From contig CAVTNU010000004.1 in assembly GCA_963736175.1 (NCBI GenBank), positions 36,927 through 100,926 on the forward strand: a stretch of DNA of 64,000 nt, in the 5' to 3' direction. The position numbers were made by a program, and so were the translations under genes. This document shows, piece by piece, positions 62,328-64,000 of this stretch. The stretch comes from Rhodoblastus sp963736175 (lineage in GTDB: Bacteria; Pseudomonadota; Alphaproteobacteria; Rhizobiales; Beijerinckiaceae). Below the pieces are notes generated by a model. The model saw only the letters and a list, made by a program, of their open reading frames with translations, had not been told where the DNA came from and made no database searches. Every line of letters starts with the position of its first letter. The stretch's first letter is position 1.

Positions 62328-63525
62328 CGAGAAGGCTAGCAGGACCGGTACAATTTTGCGCCGCCCTCAAGGGCCAGCAAAAAGCCGGTTCAGTGGTACA
62401 CTTTGCAGCCGCTCTTTATATCGCGAATGAGATGGGCGAGGCAGACTTGATTGGCCTTTTTCGCAAACCCCATCTGGCCGCCGTAGCGGTCGGACACCCA
62501 GAAATCGGGGCGGAATTCGCCGAGAAACTGCTCGACCACGCTCTTGGCGCGCGTCGGCGCGGCGACGAAAACGGCGCTGTCGTTGTGATGGAACACCCAG
62601 AACCACCAGTTCTTCTTGCCCACCCGCAAGCCGGTCTCGTCCGATTGCAGGGCGGTTCCTGAGAGCAGGCGCGCGCGGATGGCGCTGGTTTGCGCGGCGA
62701 AGGCGTCGCGCGCGGCGTCGAGCATGTTGACGAGCGCGCCCTCGCTGATCTCCAACCCCAGCAGGTCGGATAACAACCGCGCCAACCGCTCGAAGGCGAT
62801 CCCTTGCGTGAAGCGCAGATAGATGACCAAGGCGCGCAGGTTCGCTCCGAACGGCGAGCCCGGCGCCATGTCAGCCGGCGCCTGCGCCTTGAAGCGTTTG
62901 CCGCAACACGGACAGGCGCCGCCATGCAGCGTCACGCGCGTGACGTCGGGTTTGATGTCGGGGATTTCGATATGGTCGTAAGCTTGGCAGGCGAATTGCG
63001 GCCTGCCCGACACGTCGGTTCCGCAATGCTGGCAGGAGGCGGCGAAAAGATCGCGCTTCGACGTCGGGTTGGGATGCAGGGGCCGATGCGCGCCGGCATG
63101 CGGCTTGCCCTTGGGTTTTTTTGTCGTCTCGCCCGAAGCCTTGCGTCCCTGGCTCGGCGGCGTCGAGGAATTGTCGGGCGTCTTCGGCGGCAGACCCAGC
63201 TTGGCTTCCAACTCGGTGACCCGCGCGCAAAGCTCCTCAACGCGCGCCAAAAGCGCAACAATCAAAGCGTCCTTCTCGGACGGAGCGAGCGAGCGAAAAT
63301 CAGGCGGCGGAGTCATCCATAGGTTAACTCATATTCGCAGCCGCCACGCCAGTCCTTTCGCCTGAGTCCCATCGTCGCAGGAGTTCATCCCGGGGCGGTG
63401 AGCAATTACTCTTTGGGTGCCATCGAGTAGTAATAAGCCGAGATGCGGAGCTATACATCGAGAGTATGCTTGCAAAAACTAAGGCACGCACGTCTTGATG
63501 TAGTCATACAACAGCACAATCGTTT

Positions 63526-64000
63526 TCATGGCGCGATTCGATCTATCATGACGCGAATATAGGTCGTCGAATCTTCTTGTTGGAAGAAGATATTTCGCAA
63601 TTCCATATCGGACTTCTCGACACTCCACAGCAGTCGCATCGTGTGCGAAGGCGTGTTCGAGATTATGAAGCTGCTGAGCGACACAGAGGGATCGCCGAGG
63701 CGGCTCTCAATATCCTTGATGGTCTGGAAAAATTGAATCTCTGGGATCATTGAAGCCAAGGTTGCGAATGCCCTTCGGATCAATGAAGGCGATGTGCTGA
63801 TGGCCATCGACGATCAACCAGAGGATGAAGTCGGGATGGAAATTTCCCGCTTCGAAAAAACCAACGCCACGTCCCTTGCTCAGATTGCGCAGCAGATACA
63901 TCTGCCTTTTTGCAAAGAATTCCGTTGAGGCTGAGTGATAGGCCTTCAAATCTTCGACCAGCGTCCGTTCGCCTTTGTTGAGCGGAACGGGGCTGATTTC
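63526..64000 (-). pseudogene. 3' end of a large helicase/restriction-type protein with a PD-(D/E)XK-like nuclease motif; frameshifted
   Basis: Off the right edge in frame: PVPLNKGERTLVEDLKAYH, FFAKRQMYLLRNLSKGRGVGFFEAG, then NFHPDFILWLIVDGHQHIAFIDPKGIRNLGFNDP, in which PDF and DPK form a PD-(D/E)XK-like nuclease site. At about 63740-63745 one base is extra: the frame breaks to a stop at 63709, while the next frame continues EIQFFQTIKDIESRLGDPSVSL to MIDRIAP and stops at 63526. C-termini like this occur in large DEAD/DEAH-helicase, type III restriction-like proteins. The helicase part is not visible, so this is a fragment-based call. Confidence 0.65.

Larger units (their letters stand above)
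59768..62425. mobile_element. IS21-family insertion sequence nested in IS66
   Basis: Element 59773-62420 (2648 bp), TSD TCGCG at 59768-59772 and 62421-62425. Both ends carry repeated AAAxTGTxCC-type subterminal motifs behind a GGCGGC or GGCTGC block (at 59791, 59811 and, inverted, near 62350 and 62395), as in other IS21 elements where IstA binds multiple sites. Carries istA and istB. Confidence 0.92.
59308..63316 (-). pseudogene. IS66 transposase (TnpC) split by IS21
   Basis: N-part 63316-62421: leucine-zipper-like coiled start (RVEELCARVTELEAKLGLPPKTPDNSSTPPS), zinc-finger region CQHCGTDVSGRPQFACQAYDH and CPCCGKRF, and DDE core with LQSDETGLRVGKKNWWFWVFH and SDRYGGQMGF. C-part 59767-59308: DVQYVIDAGDDVFAPKLRHLL, NNGSERALRPCAVFRKITNGFRTDWGA. 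Deleting the IS21 and one 5-bp duplication gives HLIRDVQYVIDAGDD across the junction in frame, 451 aa in all. The coding sequence is inactive as it stands. Confidence 0.92.
59292..63417. mobile_element. IS66-family element (tnpC only), interrupted by an IS21 element
   Basis: Element 59300-63409. Ends GTAATTGCTCA and inverted TGAGCAATTAC; 8-bp target duplication TCTTTGGG at 59292-59299 and 63410-63417, the IS66 hallmark. Without the IS21 insertion it is 1457 bp and carries only the tnpC-type transposase, as in the ISBst12 subgroup. It inserted 2 nt after the stop of the 225-aa gene. Confidence 0.93.

Overview
The window looks like a chromosomal segment of a GC-rich alphaproteobacterium of the order Hyphomicrobiales. 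Supporting genes are MipZ (division-plane ATPase), a MucR/Ros regulator, DUF2336, DUF1491 and paired DUF1214/DUF1254 proteins, hopanoid-type HpnK, an FkbM methyltransferase and B12-dependent methylmalonyl-CoA mutase. A methanotroph or Beijerinckiaceae-like host would fit the general style, but no gene here proves it.

Layout. 1-2.2 kb: 5' end of cysE and two coupled alpha/beta hydrolases. 2.3-6.2 kb: a complete bufferin (copper-handling RiPP) locus. An ECF sigma factor and its NrsF-type membrane anti-sigma are transcribed leftward; bufA (precursor), bufB (MNIO/DUF692 enzyme), bufC (DUF2063) and a DoxX protein run rightward. Both arms are preceded by GTAAC-type ECF promoters. 6.3-16.4 kb: zinc-finger protein, a FAD monooxygenase broken by one stop codon, a duplicated Cys-rich protein, mipZ, AsmA, a glycosyltransferase, an aldose epimerase, an orphan ABC ATPase, a CinA-like protein and FkbM. 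16.6-26.8 kb: map (with an Asp-to-Asn change at a metal ligand), radC, a GGDEF-EAL protein, queD-queE, an FAD oxidase, a ThDP enzyme and a DUF1214-DUF1254 pair. 26.8-34.1 kb: DUF2336, a Tat-exported DUF1254/DUF1214 protein broken by one stop, a histidine kinase/peptidoglycan-binding/DUF1491 operon, sufE and mucR.

34.3-41 kb: ISAs1-family element, oligopeptidase B, IS5-family copy 1 and a short accessory patch (DUF5677 and an unknown gene). 41-57.3 kb: core genes: membrane protein, sodB, hpnK, an ArnC-like GT2, murJ, epoxide-hydrolase-like protein, PBP1A, YcgN-like, M20 peptidase, TPR protein, methylmalonyl-CoA mutase, TerC-like protein and tRNA-Lys(UUU). Two palindromic MITE-like elements lie here, one inserted in the loop of the sodB terminator.

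57.3-64 kb, after tRNA-Lys: a mobile-element graveyard. An AT-rich 225-codon gene is split by IS5 copy 2 and can be restored exactly. Next comes an IS66 element (tnpC only), itself split by an IS21 element, again exactly reversible on paper. Last is the frameshifted 3' end of a large protein with a PD-(D/E)XK-like nuclease motif, probably a remnant defence or restriction gene. Many coding starts use TTG or GTG, and several operons show ATGA-type overlaps.
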